Shown here: in pieces, positions 17,377 to 25,443 of the stretch | Layout: each line of letters opens with the position of its first letter | Position numbering within the stretch: the stretch's first letter is position 1 | Assembly: GCA_944383315.1 (NCBI GenBank) | Contig: CALWPB010000007.1 | Coordinates: 1-52,946, forward strand | Source of the DNA: an uncultured Clostridia bacterium | Lineage (GTDB): Bacteria; Bacillota; Clostridia; Christensenellales; UBA1242 | Direction of reading: 5' to 3' | DNA: 52,946 nt | The notes under the pieces: generated by a model | Database searches by the model: none | Told to the model about the DNA's origin: nothing | What the model saw: the letters and a program-made list of their open reading frames with translations, nothing else | Made by a program: the position numbers and the translations under genes

Positions 17377-18035
17377 AATTAACAGTTAAAATATTAACTA
17401 TAATTTTTGTCCCTTTTTTGATTATTTATATGCGTAATTTTTACTCAATTTTTGAGTAATTTTTCGAACATTTTTAAATGAATTATTTTAAAATTTGTGT
17501 ATAAAAATTCATATAGAAAAATTTGTCATAACCTTGCCTTTTTAACAACAATCTGTTTTGTTGTAAAAATTAAATTTATATTTTAATAGAAATATTTTTT
17601 TGATACATTTTTGTATATATTTATAATATTGTTATTTAAAAAAATAATCATACTAATACTAATTAACCCCTTAAACAATTAAGTGCATAGTGAATTTTAT
17701 TTTTTATTATAGCAATTAAGTTACTAGTATTTTGTTTTGAATTATTATAATTTACAAACTTTGGTAAAATAAAAACATCCAAATAAAAAATAAAATACAA
17801 AAAAAATTAAGTAAGTATAACCAAAATATTTTAGTAAAATATTAAAAGTATTTTGTGCTAATAAAAGAAAAACCACAAAGAAAAATAGTTTAATACAAAA
17901 AATTTTGTACACATATTTCGTGTTTGTGGATAAGTGGAAAATTAATAAAAAACAACCTAAAAATACATATAAAAATAATTTATCAACGCATCAAGGAGAA
18001 AAATTTTTTGTTACACAAATCTTATTTATAATATA

Positions 18036-18390
18036 CAAAAAAGCAAAGGTTGGCGTCCTTCACTTTTTTTAAACCAAACACTTATCCACGTGGATAAGTG
18101 TTAATAAAAAAATATTATGTACAATACATAATACAAAAATTATCAACTTACCTTCAAAATTTTGCGACATAGTAACAAAAAATGTCAGGTTTCCGCAAAA
18201 TAAGTAAATCCTAAACTTTTAGCATTAGTATCATAAACCTTACAAACACAAATATCATTACTTAAAAGTTTTCCACAAAATTATCATTTGTGCAAAAACA
18301 CCACAACATTAAGTCAGTACTTCAATACTGTACCCACTCATATCTTGTGCACTCTGATTGTATCTCCCGACACTTTTATCGTGCTTGCCT
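18036..18390 (-). ncRNA. Candidate untranslated RNA from the origin-like region
   Basis: The - strand promoter at 18420-18391 is followed by about 350 nt with no good gene. It includes a hairpin CAGTA/TACTG at 18315-18330 and the 26-bp palindrome. It ends in a terminator-like hairpin at 18063-18043 (GTGAAGG, loop, CCTTTGC with two G-U pairs) and a T run on the - strand. A ten-codon frame starting MSGYSIEVLT occurs in it but has no well-placed ribosome site. No known RNA family recognised. It could also be a relic leader of a lost dnaA. Confidence 0.35.
18077..18102. repeat. 26-bp perfect palindrome with two convergent DnaA-box-like halves
   Basis: Every base from 18077 to 18102 pairs symmetrically about 18089/18090. 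Each half contains TTATCCACG, one base away from the DnaA box. It could bind DnaA head-to-head or form a cruciform. Confidence 0.7.
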
Positions 18391-18420
18391 ATTATCTCAC
18401 ACAACCTAACCTTTTGTCAA
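18391..18420 (-). promoter_or_regulatory. Promoter reading into the non-coding region
   Basis: Perfect -35 TTGACA (18420-18415), 18-nt spacer, GATAAT (18396-18391). Confidence 0.55.
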
Positions 18421-19361
18421 TCTCTTGCGACATCTTTTTTTATTTTTGGTACTTTTGCACAAAATGACATTTGCACTTTTTCCCCGTTTTCCCTTTATCT
18501 AAGCCAAAAACTACGATTTCCACAAATAAGCACCAATTAACAAATTGTCGTTTTGGCTTATTTACTTTTTATCTTCTGATTAAAAACAAAGAACCAACAT
18601 TTCATTCCTCAAGGTTCAATACTGATTCTAGAACCGTTAAGCAACAAGCTTTACTATTATTACTTTGACTGCTAAATCACCACTTTCTTATTTTTTTGCT
18701 TTTTTTGAGATGAATAAAAATAATTTATTATTTATTTTATTTTTTTAATAAGACGAACAATTAGTATAATGTGTGGATATGTGGATAACTAAAAATTCGA
18801 ACATTTAATTTTTCGTTGAATAAAGGATTTACATCCCTATTTTCATACATTTGTTTGTGTGAATGTTCTGTGTATTTCTTTGTAGTTTTTTGTGGAATTA
18901 ATCGGGATAACTAATATTTTTTCGGGGATAACTTTAATTTGAAGGTAATTCTTGTTTTTTCTTGAAAAGCCTTTAAATAAGGGCTTTTTAGTTGTTTATG
19001 ATAAAAAAGCAACTTTTATAATTTCACTAAATTAATCTTTACTGAGTAAAAAATTTTAATTTAATTTAGTTTATTAAAATTATAAACTAAATTAAAAATT
19101 TTTTCAAACAAATACTATGTACAAAATATAAAACTTTCATCTCTATTTGTTTTTTTAATTTTCTTAAATTGCTTAATACGAAGAAGATATCAGGGGGGAA
19201 AGGGATTTCATTTGCTAGTTGTACATTCAGAGGAAAATTAATAAAATCAACAACGTGTCATTTGTATTTGAACTGTTAAAAAATAATTTGCAAAAAATTA
19301 TTCTGTTTTTGTTTTTACACAAAATTTAAAAATTTACTTTATGTAAAATTGAATGTTACAC

Positions 19362-19390
19362 TTGACAATACTTTGAGAATTTGGTATAAT
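19362..19390 (+). promoter_or_regulatory. Consensus promoter of rpmH-rnpA-yidD
   Basis: Exact TTGACA (19362-19367), 17 nt, exact TATAAT (19385-19390). It is the best promoter in the window, as expected for a ribosomal protein gene. Confidence 0.85.
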
Positions 19391-19435
19391 AAATTTACAA
19401 TTTTTGATATATCAATTTTTGCAGGAGGAATCGCG

Positions 19436-19573
19436 ATGAAAAGAACATTTCAACCCAAGAAACGTCAACGCAGCAAAGTACACGGTTTTCGTGAACGTAT
19501 GAAGACAACCGCTGGACGTAAAGTTTTAAAACGCCGTCGCAATCGTGGCCGTAAAGAACTTGTTCGTGCTTAA
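19436..19573 (+). CDS. rpmH: 50S ribosomal protein L34
   Basis: 45 aa and highly basic; the whole family signature is present ([31 protein letters not shown]). The ATG at 19436 is fixed by GCAGGAGGAA just upstream; the frame is open further back but that part is leader. It is the first gene of the classic rpmH-rnpA-yidD operon, driven by a consensus promoter. A hairpin with a T-rich tail follows the stop and probably cuts down read-through, so L34 is made in excess of RnpA. Structural protein of the large subunit. Confidence 0.97.
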   Translation: MKRTFQPKKRQRSKVHGFRERMKTTAGRKVLKRRRNRGRKELVRA

Positions 19574-19579
19574 AACCAT

Positions 19580-19613
19580 AGTGCTATGCAATGCATAGTA
19601 CTTTATTTTTTAT
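19580..19613 (+). terminator. Partial terminator between rpmH and rnpA
   Basis: AGTGCTATG (19580-19588) pairs with CATAGTACT (19594-19602; one G-U), loop CAATG, then TTATTTTTTAT. It lies inside the operon, so read-through must occur unless rnpA has its own promoter. Confidence 0.6.
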
Positions 19614-19643
19614 AAAAAAAATGATAAAAATGAGGTAAAAACT

Positions 19644-19982
19644 ATGATTAAAACTAAAAATAGGCTAAAAAAACGCAAAGAGTTTGCTTATATTTTTAGA
19701 AAAGGTGAGCGAATAAATGCTGGTGAAATTAGTTGTTTATTTACAAAAAGCAAATTTATATATCCGCGTTTTGGTTTATCTATAAGCAATAAAGTTGGAA
19801 ATGCAGTTGTTCGCAACAAAATTAAACGTCAACTTCGTGCTATATTGGCAGAATTTTTACCTAAAATTACTTATAAAAATATTATCATAATAGCGCATCC
19901 TGAAATTACTAGGTTGAGTTTTCAACAAATTTACGAAAAAGTGGAAAAAATTTTCAAAAAAGGTAATATAATAGTTGAATAA
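19644..19982 (+). CDS. rnpA: Ribonuclease P protein component
   Basis: 112 aa. The protein cofactor of the RNase P ribozyme, helping to bind the 5' leader of precursor tRNA. Family marks: the N-terminal RLKKRKEFAYIFRKGER helix, FGLSISNKVGNAVVRNKIKRQ (the RNR-type basic helix that contacts the RNA) and the later IIIIAHPEI strand. Slightly shorter than the 115-120 aa norm. ATG after TGAGGT. Its end overlaps the yidD start by 8 bp. Second gene of the rpmH operon. Confidence 0.95.
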   Translation: MIKTKNRLKKRKEFAYIFRKGERINAGEISCLFTKSKFIYPRFGLSISNKVGNAVVRNKIKRQLRAILAEFLPKITYKNIIIIAHPEITRLSFQQIYEKVEKIFKKGNIIVE

Positions 19983-20250
19983 ATTAATTTATTACTTATC
20001 TTTACCCTTCAAATATATATGTATTGGCTTAATATATTTATATAAGTGTACAATAAGCGAAATTTTACCTAGTTGTTGTATTTATCAGCCGACTTGTTCA
20101 ACATATACACTTATTGCAATTCAAAGATTTGGAGTTATAAAAGGATGCTTTTTAGGAGCAAAACGAATTTTGCGATGTCGTCCAGGTAAAAAAGGTGGAC
20201 TTGATCCAGTACCTGATAATTTAAAAACAAATTTAAAGTATAAAATATAA
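19975..20250 (+). CDS. yidD: Membrane protein insertion efficiency factor YidD
   Basis: 91 aa. Small basic, membrane-associated protein that assists YidC-dependent insertion. Signature: one amphipathic/hydrophobic N-terminal helix, PTCSTYTLIAIQRFGVIKG, then AKRILRCRPGKKGGLDPVP. The start is TTG at 19975, overlapping rnpA by 8 bp; AAGGT precedes it and no ATG would leave the N-terminal helix intact. Last gene of the operon. The partner yidC is the next gene but on the opposite strand, unlike the usual co-directional order. Confidence 0.93.
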   Translation: MNKLIYYLSLPFKYICIGLIYLYKCTISEILPSCCIYQPTCSTYTLIAIQRFGVIKGCFLGAKRILRCRPGKKGGLDPVPDNLKTNLKYKI

Positions 20251-20278
20251 AAAATGCATAAATTTTATGCATTTTTTT
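20249..20278. terminator. Bidirectional terminator between yidD and yidC
   Basis: Nearly perfect palindrome (ATGCATAAA with TTTATGCAT) flanked by A6 and T7, shared by the two convergent operons. Confidence 0.8.
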
Positions 20279-21488
20279 ATCTACTATAAGAAACTTTTTT
20301 AATCTTATCTTCTTTATTTTTCTTATTTTTTTCAAGTTTTTCAATAATTTTTAATGATATTAATGAAATTATAAAGCTCATAAGTGAGTTCATAACAATA
20401 TATAATGCAAAGGCTGCTGAATAAGATATTGTGAAAATAATCATAATTACAGGCATAACCCATTTCATTATTTTTGTTGCACCATTCATTTGATTTTGTT
20501 GCTGCTGCTGATTATTTGGAATAACTTGTTGTTGAGTCTTATCTTTTTTATTTGTTGTAATCATTTGAGTAACTGTCATTGATAAGAAAGTAACCACACC
20601 TGCTAATATTACTAATATAAAATAACCGTTCCAACTTGAATAAGTAGATTGAATTTTTGCTGTAATTATGTCAAAATTTTGCTGTATTTCGTTATAGCGC
20701 GCATCATCGCCGTTTAGTTGCGCTTTTAGGTTTGATATGTTAGCAAAATCATTAAATGCAGGAAATCCTGAAACGTAGGTATCTGGTCTCCAAATATTAT
20801 CTACCCATAACCAGTTATCTTTTATTTCTTCATATTTAGCGCTGGCAGAATTTTGAGCGCTATCTACTATTGTAGCTATATCCTGTGAATAAACCAATTC
20901 TCGAGCGCGTGCCTCAATTTCTTCAGCGCTAGGTTCTGCAATACCTTCTTCTATTAGCGCCTGTCGTGCTTCTTCACTTCTATTTGAAATAAGCAAAGCT
21001 AGTTGATTTGCTACATCTGAATTATCATCTGATGCTGTAAGATTATATTGTTCACGCATTTCTTGATTAAAAGTCGTGTTATAAGCGGTTTCTAGTTCCA
21101 AATATTGATTATAGGTTTTATCTTGAGATATTCCTATTAGTCCTAAAAATAATGTAATAAATATAAATAAGGTAATAGCGAGATTGAGCAACATACTCAA
21201 ACAAGAACCAACAACATTATAGCCTTCTCGTTTATATAGCTCCATTGTTTTTTGGTTAATCATTTGTGTGTTATTTGCGTATCTCTTTTGTATTTTTGCT
21301 ATCTCAGGTTGTAATTTTTGCTGTTTTAGTGTGCTCGCTCGACTGACTTTCTTTTGCCAAAAGTCAAGCGGGCTTAATATAATTTTTAGACATATAGTAA
21401 ACACAATTATCATAAAACCATAACTAGGTATAAAACTAAATAAGTTGATAATTGGTGACCACATATCGGTAGTCCAACTTGCTAACAT
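20277..21488 (-). CDS. yidC: YidC/Oxa1-family membrane protein insertase with large external loop
   Basis: 403 aa. Inserts and folds membrane proteins, alone or with SecYEG. Topology: TM1 (about 18-40), a cytoplasmic coiled hairpin rich in Lys/Gln (43-85), TM2 (about 98-122), then a 145-residue acidic external region (about 125-270), TM3 (about 278-298), TM4 and TM5 (about 335-375) and a very basic tail. The extra region after TM2 makes it about 120 residues longer than usual Gram-positive YidC. No lipobox is present. The conserved Arg in TM1 appears replaced by Lys (ICLKIILSPLDF). ATG after AAAGGAGAT. It follows parB by 167 bp in the same direction. Confidence 0.88.
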   Translation of the reverse strand: MLASWTTDMWSPIINLFSFIPSYGFMIIVFTICLKIILSPLDFWQKKVSRASTLKQQKLQPEIAKIQKRYANNTQMINQKTMELYKREGYNVVGSCLSMLLNLAITLFIFITLFLGLIGISQDKTYNQYLELETAYNTTFNQEMREQYNLTASDDNSDVANQLALLISNRSEEARQALIEEGIAEPSAEEIEARARELVYSQDIATIVDSAQNSASAKYEEIKDNWLWVDNIWRPDTYVSGFPAFNDFANISNLKAQLNGDDARYNEIQQNFDIITAKIQSTYSSWNGYFILVILAGVVTFLSMTVTQMITTNKKDKTQQQVIPNNQQQQQNQMNGATKIMKWVMPVIMIIFTISYSAAFALYIVMNSLMSFIISLISLKIIEKLEKNKKNKEDKIKKVSYSR

Positions 21489-21655
21489 TATGAAATCTCC
21501 TTTAAAATTATTAAAAAATCAATAAAAATACGCTAAAAACACACTTTTTTGCTTATTTTTCAAATGAATTGTTGGTCATCTGAATTAAAAATCTCGGCTC
21601 TCATCGCATTTTAAATTGGGGTATTTTTGTAAAAATTGGAGTATTTTTTGCAATT

Positions 21656-22705
21656 TTACTTCAATTTTTGAATCAAATCATAAATTCTATCAAGGTCGTC
21701 TTTGTTATAATAATCAAAATAAATTCGACCTTTTTTGTTGTTACCTAAGATTGTAACTTTTGTTCCAAATACTTGTTGCATATCTTCTCGCATAGAAATT
21801 AATTCCAAACTTAAAGTTTGAGATTTTTTCGCTGCATTAATTTCTGGGCGTGTAAGTTCTTGAACAGTTTTTTCTACTTCACGAGCAGTCATTTTACCAT
21901 CACTTGCTTTTTTTGCAAGTTCTATTTGTTGGTCTCTAGGTAACGTAATAATTGCTCTTGCTATTGCTGGTTGTAATTTTCCTTTTTCTACCAAAGTTAA
22001 AACTTCTGGTTCCAATGTAAGCAAACGTAATGAATTTGCTATTACTGGACGACTTTTTCCTAGTTTATTTGCAATTTCTTCTTGAGTAAAACCATATAAA
22101 TCTATAAGTTGTTTTATTGCAATGGCGGTTTCAATAGGGTTTAAGTCTTCGCGTTGCAAGTTTTCTATCAATGCAATTTCGCGCATTTCTTGTTCAGTGT
22201 ATTCTTTTACGATAGCCGGAACTGTCTTTAGTCCAGCCATTTTCGCTGCCCTAAAACGCCTTTCACCAGCAATTATTATGTAATTTTCTCCACGCGCTAC
22301 CACTACTATCGGTTGAATAATACCGTGCTCTTTGATAGATTGAGCCAATTCTTTTAGCGCTTCTTGATTAAAGCTTTTTCGTGGCTGGTCTGTATTTGGT
22401 TGCAATCTATTAATAGGAATCTGTCTAACACCTGTGTTTGGAAACATTTCATTGCTTAAAGTTTTTATTTTTTCTTCAAGATTAGTTTTTTCTTTTATAA
22501 ATGTTGTATTTTCTGGCTCTTCAACAGTAGTTTTCTTTGATTTATATTTTTCAAGCAAATTATCAGCATTGGATAGAATATCATTTTTTACTTTATTTTC
22601 AGGTTTTGCTTCTGTTTTTTCAATCTTTTTAGGTTCTTCCTTCTTTTCATTATCGTCATAAATAGCAAATAACGAACTCAAACCTCTACCTAAGCCTTTA
22701 CTCAT
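21656..22705 (-). CDS. parB: Chromosome partitioning protein ParB (Spo0J)
   Basis: 349 aa, longer than the usual 280-300 because of a Lys/Glu-rich N-terminal linker (about 12-85). CTP-binding core: IPINRLQPNTDQPRKSF and GERRFRAAKMAG (about 95-175). The HTH TQEEIANKLGKSRPVIANSL (about 200-222) reads parS. The C-terminal dimerisation domain carries GRIYFDYYNKDDLDRI. It overlaps parA by 8 bp, and its ribosome site (AAAGGAGAT) lies inside parA. ParB loads on parS, slides as a CTP clamp and recruits SMC. Three parS sites are in the window. Confidence 0.95.
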   Translation of the reverse strand: MSKGLGRGLSSLFAIYDDNEKKEEPKKIEKTEAKPENKVKNDILSNADNLLEKYKSKKTTVEEPENTTFIKEKTNLEEKIKTLSNEMFPNTGVRQIPINRLQPNTDQPRKSFNQEALKELAQSIKEHGIIQPIVVVARGENYIIIAGERRFRAAKMAGLKTVPAIVKEYTEQEMREIALIENLQREDLNPIETAIAIKQLIDLYGFTQEEIANKLGKSRPVIANSLRLLTLEPEVLTLVEKGKLQPAIARAIITLPRDQQIELAKKASDGKMTAREVEKTVQELTRPEINAAKKSQTLSLELISMREDMQQVFGTKVTILGNNKKGRIYFDYYNKDDLDRIYDLIQKLK

Positions 22706-23519
22706 TATCTAAATCTCCTTTAAATAATTTTCTTTTATCTACAAGCACCCCACTATCTTTATTGCGTCTTAAAAATTCTCTTGCTAACTCATGATATGCG
22801 ATACCACCAGTGCTTTTATTATCATACAAATATATTGGCAAGCCGTGGCTTGGAGCTTCAGCTAATCTTACATTACGCGGGATAACAGTTTCGTAAACTT
22901 TTTTACCAAAAAATCCTTTTATTTCCTTGGCTACTTGATTTACAAGATTGCTACGGCTATCCTTCATTGTTAATATTACTCCCTCAATATCTATATTAGG
23001 ATTGTAATATTGTTTAATTAATTTAACTGTATTCATCAACTGACTCAAGCCTTCCAAAGCATAGAACTCGCATTGAATAGGAATAATTACACTGTCAGTT
23101 GCTGTCAAAGCATTTACAGTAATCAAGCCCAGCGAAGGAGGACAGTCCATCATTACATAGTCATATTTTGATTTAATTTTTTCAAGTTGATTTTTTAATA
23201 CTTTCTCACGGTTCTCCATCTGTACCAAATCAACTTCAGCTCCAGCTAAATCGACATTACTTGGTACAATAGATAGATTATTAATATTTGTTTCTTGTAT
23301 CACATCAGTTAATTCAGCTTCACCTGTTATAACATCATAAAATGTAAGCATATTTTTCGTTTTTTCTACACCTACACCTGTAGTTGCGTTTCCTTGTGGG
23401 TCTAAGTCCACCAACAATACTTTTTTGCCATAAGCTGCTAAATATGTTGCCAGATTAACACAAGTCGTTGTTTTTCCAACTCCACCCTTCTGATTCGCAA
23501 AAGCAATTATTCTTGTCAT
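22698..23519 (-). CDS. parA: Chromosome partitioning ATPase ParA (Soj)
   Basis: 273 aa. Deviant Walker A KGGVGKTTT at residues 11-19, Walker A' DLDPQGNATTGVG near 39-51 and Walker B MMDCPPSLG near 123-131. Works with ParB/parS in origin segregation; Soj also controls DnaA. ATG after AAAGGGGGATATT. First gene of the parA-parB pair. The usual noc gene between rsmG and parA is absent; a 1.2-kb non-coding stretch with two parS sites is there instead. Confidence 0.96.
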   Translation of the reverse strand: MTRIIAFANQKGGVGKTTTCVNLATYLAAYGKKVLLVDLDPQGNATTGVGVEKTKNMLTFYDVITGEAELTDVIQETNINNLSIVPSNVDLAGAEVDLVQMENREKVLKNQLEKIKSKYDYVMMDCPPSLGLITVNALTATDSVIIPIQCEFYALEGLSQLMNTVKLIKQYYNPNIDIEGVILTMKDSRSNLVNQVAKEIKGFFGKKVYETVIPRNVRLAEAPSHGLPIYLYDNKSTGGIAYHELAREFLRRNKDSGVLVDKRKLFKGDLDNE

Positions 23520-23544
23520 AATATCCCCCTTTAATTACTTTTAT

Positions 23545-23573
23545 ATTATATCACACTTATGTTTTATTAGCAA
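23545..23573 (-). promoter_or_regulatory. parAB promoter
   Basis: TTGCTA (23573-23568), 17 nt, TATAAT (23550-23545), upstream of the parA ribosome site. Confidence 0.7.
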
Positions 23574-23850
23574 TTAATTTAATTAACAAAATGCTTATAT
23601 TTGGATAAAATTTATAAAAATTTTTTATTTTACACAGTTTTCTACAATAAAAAGGTCCAACATAGTTTTATTACTTATTTTATAACACAATACAAGAGAA
23701 TGAACTCATTTATTCACCTTGTTTTATATCTTTAATTATTTATTTCTGTATTACAAAGGCACAAGTTAAGTTTAATAAAAATTATTAACAAATTTGAAAT
23801 AAAAGATACATTTTACATACTATGCAATAATATTATTCATTTATATACTA

Positions 23851-23866
23851 AGTTTCACGTGAAACA
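23851..23866. promoter_or_regulatory. parS: parS site 1
   Basis: AGTTTCACGTGAAACA: the perfect 14-bp GTTTCACGTGAAAC palindrome, 15 of 16 bases of the ParB consensus. Confidence 0.92.
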
Positions 23867-24145
23867 TTAAAAATACTTTTGAGTTTTTTGTGTAATTTAA
23901 TTACATAACTTTATGTACTCTGTATCATTATAATTACAGAAGTATATGTCCTCTGTAGTATTTAGATTAATTGCAATTATATAATCATAATTGTTTTATA
24001 TTATAAATAATTTACTTTTTTGATTAAATTAATTTATATTTAAACATAAAACCCCCTTGTCTTATGCTTACTTTTAAGAAGTTGATAAAACCTTAAACAT
24101 TCTTTTAAGACCTTTAATACCTGCAATATATTTTATAAATAAATT

Positions 24146-24161
24146 AGTTTCACGTGAAACA
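24146..24161. promoter_or_regulatory. parS: parS site 2
   Basis: Same 16-mer as site 1, 295 bp away. Confidence 0.92.
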
Positions 24162-24698
24162 TTTTAAATTAGAAGGCTATCTAATCAATTATTATATAAA
24201 AAGCGGTTTAAATTAAACACATTTATTAACATTATCGCATTAAATTTTATTTTTATATTATTATAATTTAATAAGTATCAAATAATAATAGCTGACTTAT
24301 TTCTATTAACTTTCTGTATTAAAATGAGAAACTGAAACGATTTTAAGCTCTTTTTAAAAACAAAATACGTTTTAAATTAGTTTAAACATTTTTAAGTAAT
24401 AACAATTTTGTAGAGTAATGCAATTTTTAAGCAGAAAAGATATTAGTTTATAAATATATAATAAGCATAAAACTAATATTGTATATTAAGTGTACTAAAA
24501 GTATTTATAAATCATATAAAGTCAAAAAAATGATTACTTTATAATTTATTTTAAATTTGTGATAAAAATCTAAATAATATTGCAAAATATATGTTACAAA
24601 CCAAATTTGCAATTAATTTTATTATATAAACTTTTAAATTACACATAACATTGTGTAATGTAGCTGTAGATGTTTCTTTATTCAAACAAACATTGTAA

Positions 24699-24727
24699 TA
24701 AAAAATAAAAGGCTATTTGCCTTTTAT
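24699..24727 (-). terminator. Terminator of mnmG-rsmG
   Basis: ATAAAAGGC (24705-24713) pairs with GCCTTTTAT (24719-24727). On the - strand it is followed by TTTTTTATT. It overlaps the rsmG stop. Confidence 0.7.
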
Positions 24728-25437
24728 AGAGGTTTTAATTCAATTTTATTTTTGCCACGAGGATATATTGGATTGGTTTTTTCGTTTTTAGTTATATAGA
24801 CAATATTACGGGTATACGATTCTATATTACTTAATATTTTATATTCAGTTATATTGGTTATTGATGAATTTAGTGTTTGCAAAGCATTTTGAGCTGTCTG
24901 TATGTCGTTTTCAATATTATTACCTTTAAAAGCTATCATTTGTCCGCCTGTCTTGGTGTATGGAATACATAATTCAAGTAAAATATTTAAAGAAGCAACG
25001 GCTCGTGATATTGTATAATCAAATGTTTCACGTGGAACAGATTGTTGTAATTCTTGAGCTCTTGTATGAATAGTGTTAATATTTGTTAATTCAAGTTGTT
25101 GTATTACGGTATTTAAAAAATTAATTCTTTTGTTTAAACTATCCACTAAGGTTATTTTTAAGTCTGGTCTAAGTATTTTTAATGGGATCCCCGGGAATCC
25201 TGCCCCACTTCCTATATCACATATATTACTGTTTTCGTTATAAATAGAATAGTTTATTACACTATCAACAAAGTGTTTTGTTGTAACTTCGTGTATTTCT
25301 GTAATTGCTGTCAGGTTAACTACTTTATTGTACTCAATTAATAGATTGTAATACTGTTCAAACTTTGCTATTTGTTTATTCGTTAATTCTATGTTGTTTT
25401 TAATAAATAAATCTTTAATAATTTCAAAACTTTGCAT
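24724..25437 (-). CDS. rsmG: 16S rRNA (guanine-527-N7)-methyltransferase RsmG
   Basis: 237 aa, normal length. Methylates N7 of G527 in 16S rRNA with AdoMet. Motif I CDIGSGAGFPGIPLKI (about 69-84), acidic end of strand 2 LVDSLNKR and motif IV region FDYTISRAVASL are all present. It starts 6 bp after mnmG; the ribosome site AAGTAGGG includes the mnmG stop codon, so the two are coupled. The gene carries a parS site (25024-25039) in its middle, as happens in origin-proximal genes of other Bacillota. Confidence 0.95.
   Translation of the reverse strand: MQSFEIIKDLFIKNNIELTNKQIAKFEQYYNLLIEYNKVVNLTAITEIHEVTTKHFVDSVINYSIYNENSNICDIGSGAGFPGIPLKILRPDLKITLVDSLNKRINFLNTVIQQLELTNINTIHTRAQELQQSVPRETFDYTISRAVASLNILLELCIPYTKTGGQMIAFKGNNIENDIQTAQNALQTLNSSITNITEYKILSNIESYTRNIVYITKNEKTNPIYPRGKNKIELKPL
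25024..25039. promoter_or_regulatory. parS: parS site 3, inside rsmG
   Basis: TGTTTCACGTGGAACA, 15 of 16 bases of consensus, within coding sequence. Confidence 0.85.
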
Positions 25438-25443
25438 AGTACC

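Larger units (their letters stand above)
17377..19361. other. Two-kilobase non-coding region with scattered DnaA-box-like sites
   Basis: No convincing protein gene; two short open frames at 18.36-18.67 kb lack ribosome sites. Box-like sites (consensus TTATCCACA): 17925-17933 (perfect, - strand), two TTATCCACG in a palindrome at 18077-18102, TTTTCCACA near 18270, and 18772-18780 and 18780-18788 in tandem (the second perfect, - strand). The stretch 18.30-18.66 kb is visibly less AT-rich than its flanks and carries a - strand promoter. This is the place where dnaA and one half of oriC sit in many Bacillota, but dnaA itself is missing. Confidence 0.6.
23574..24698. other. AT-rich non-coding segment carrying two parS sites
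   Basis: About 1.1 kb, very AT-rich, with no supported gene. The only clear features are the two parS sites. It occupies the position where noc often lies in Bacillota. Confidence 0.6.

Noticed and set aside
18358..18668. Two short + strand protein genes in the origin-like region
   Set aside because: No ribosome sites, low-complexity composition, overlapping each other, and a better - strand promoter runs through them.
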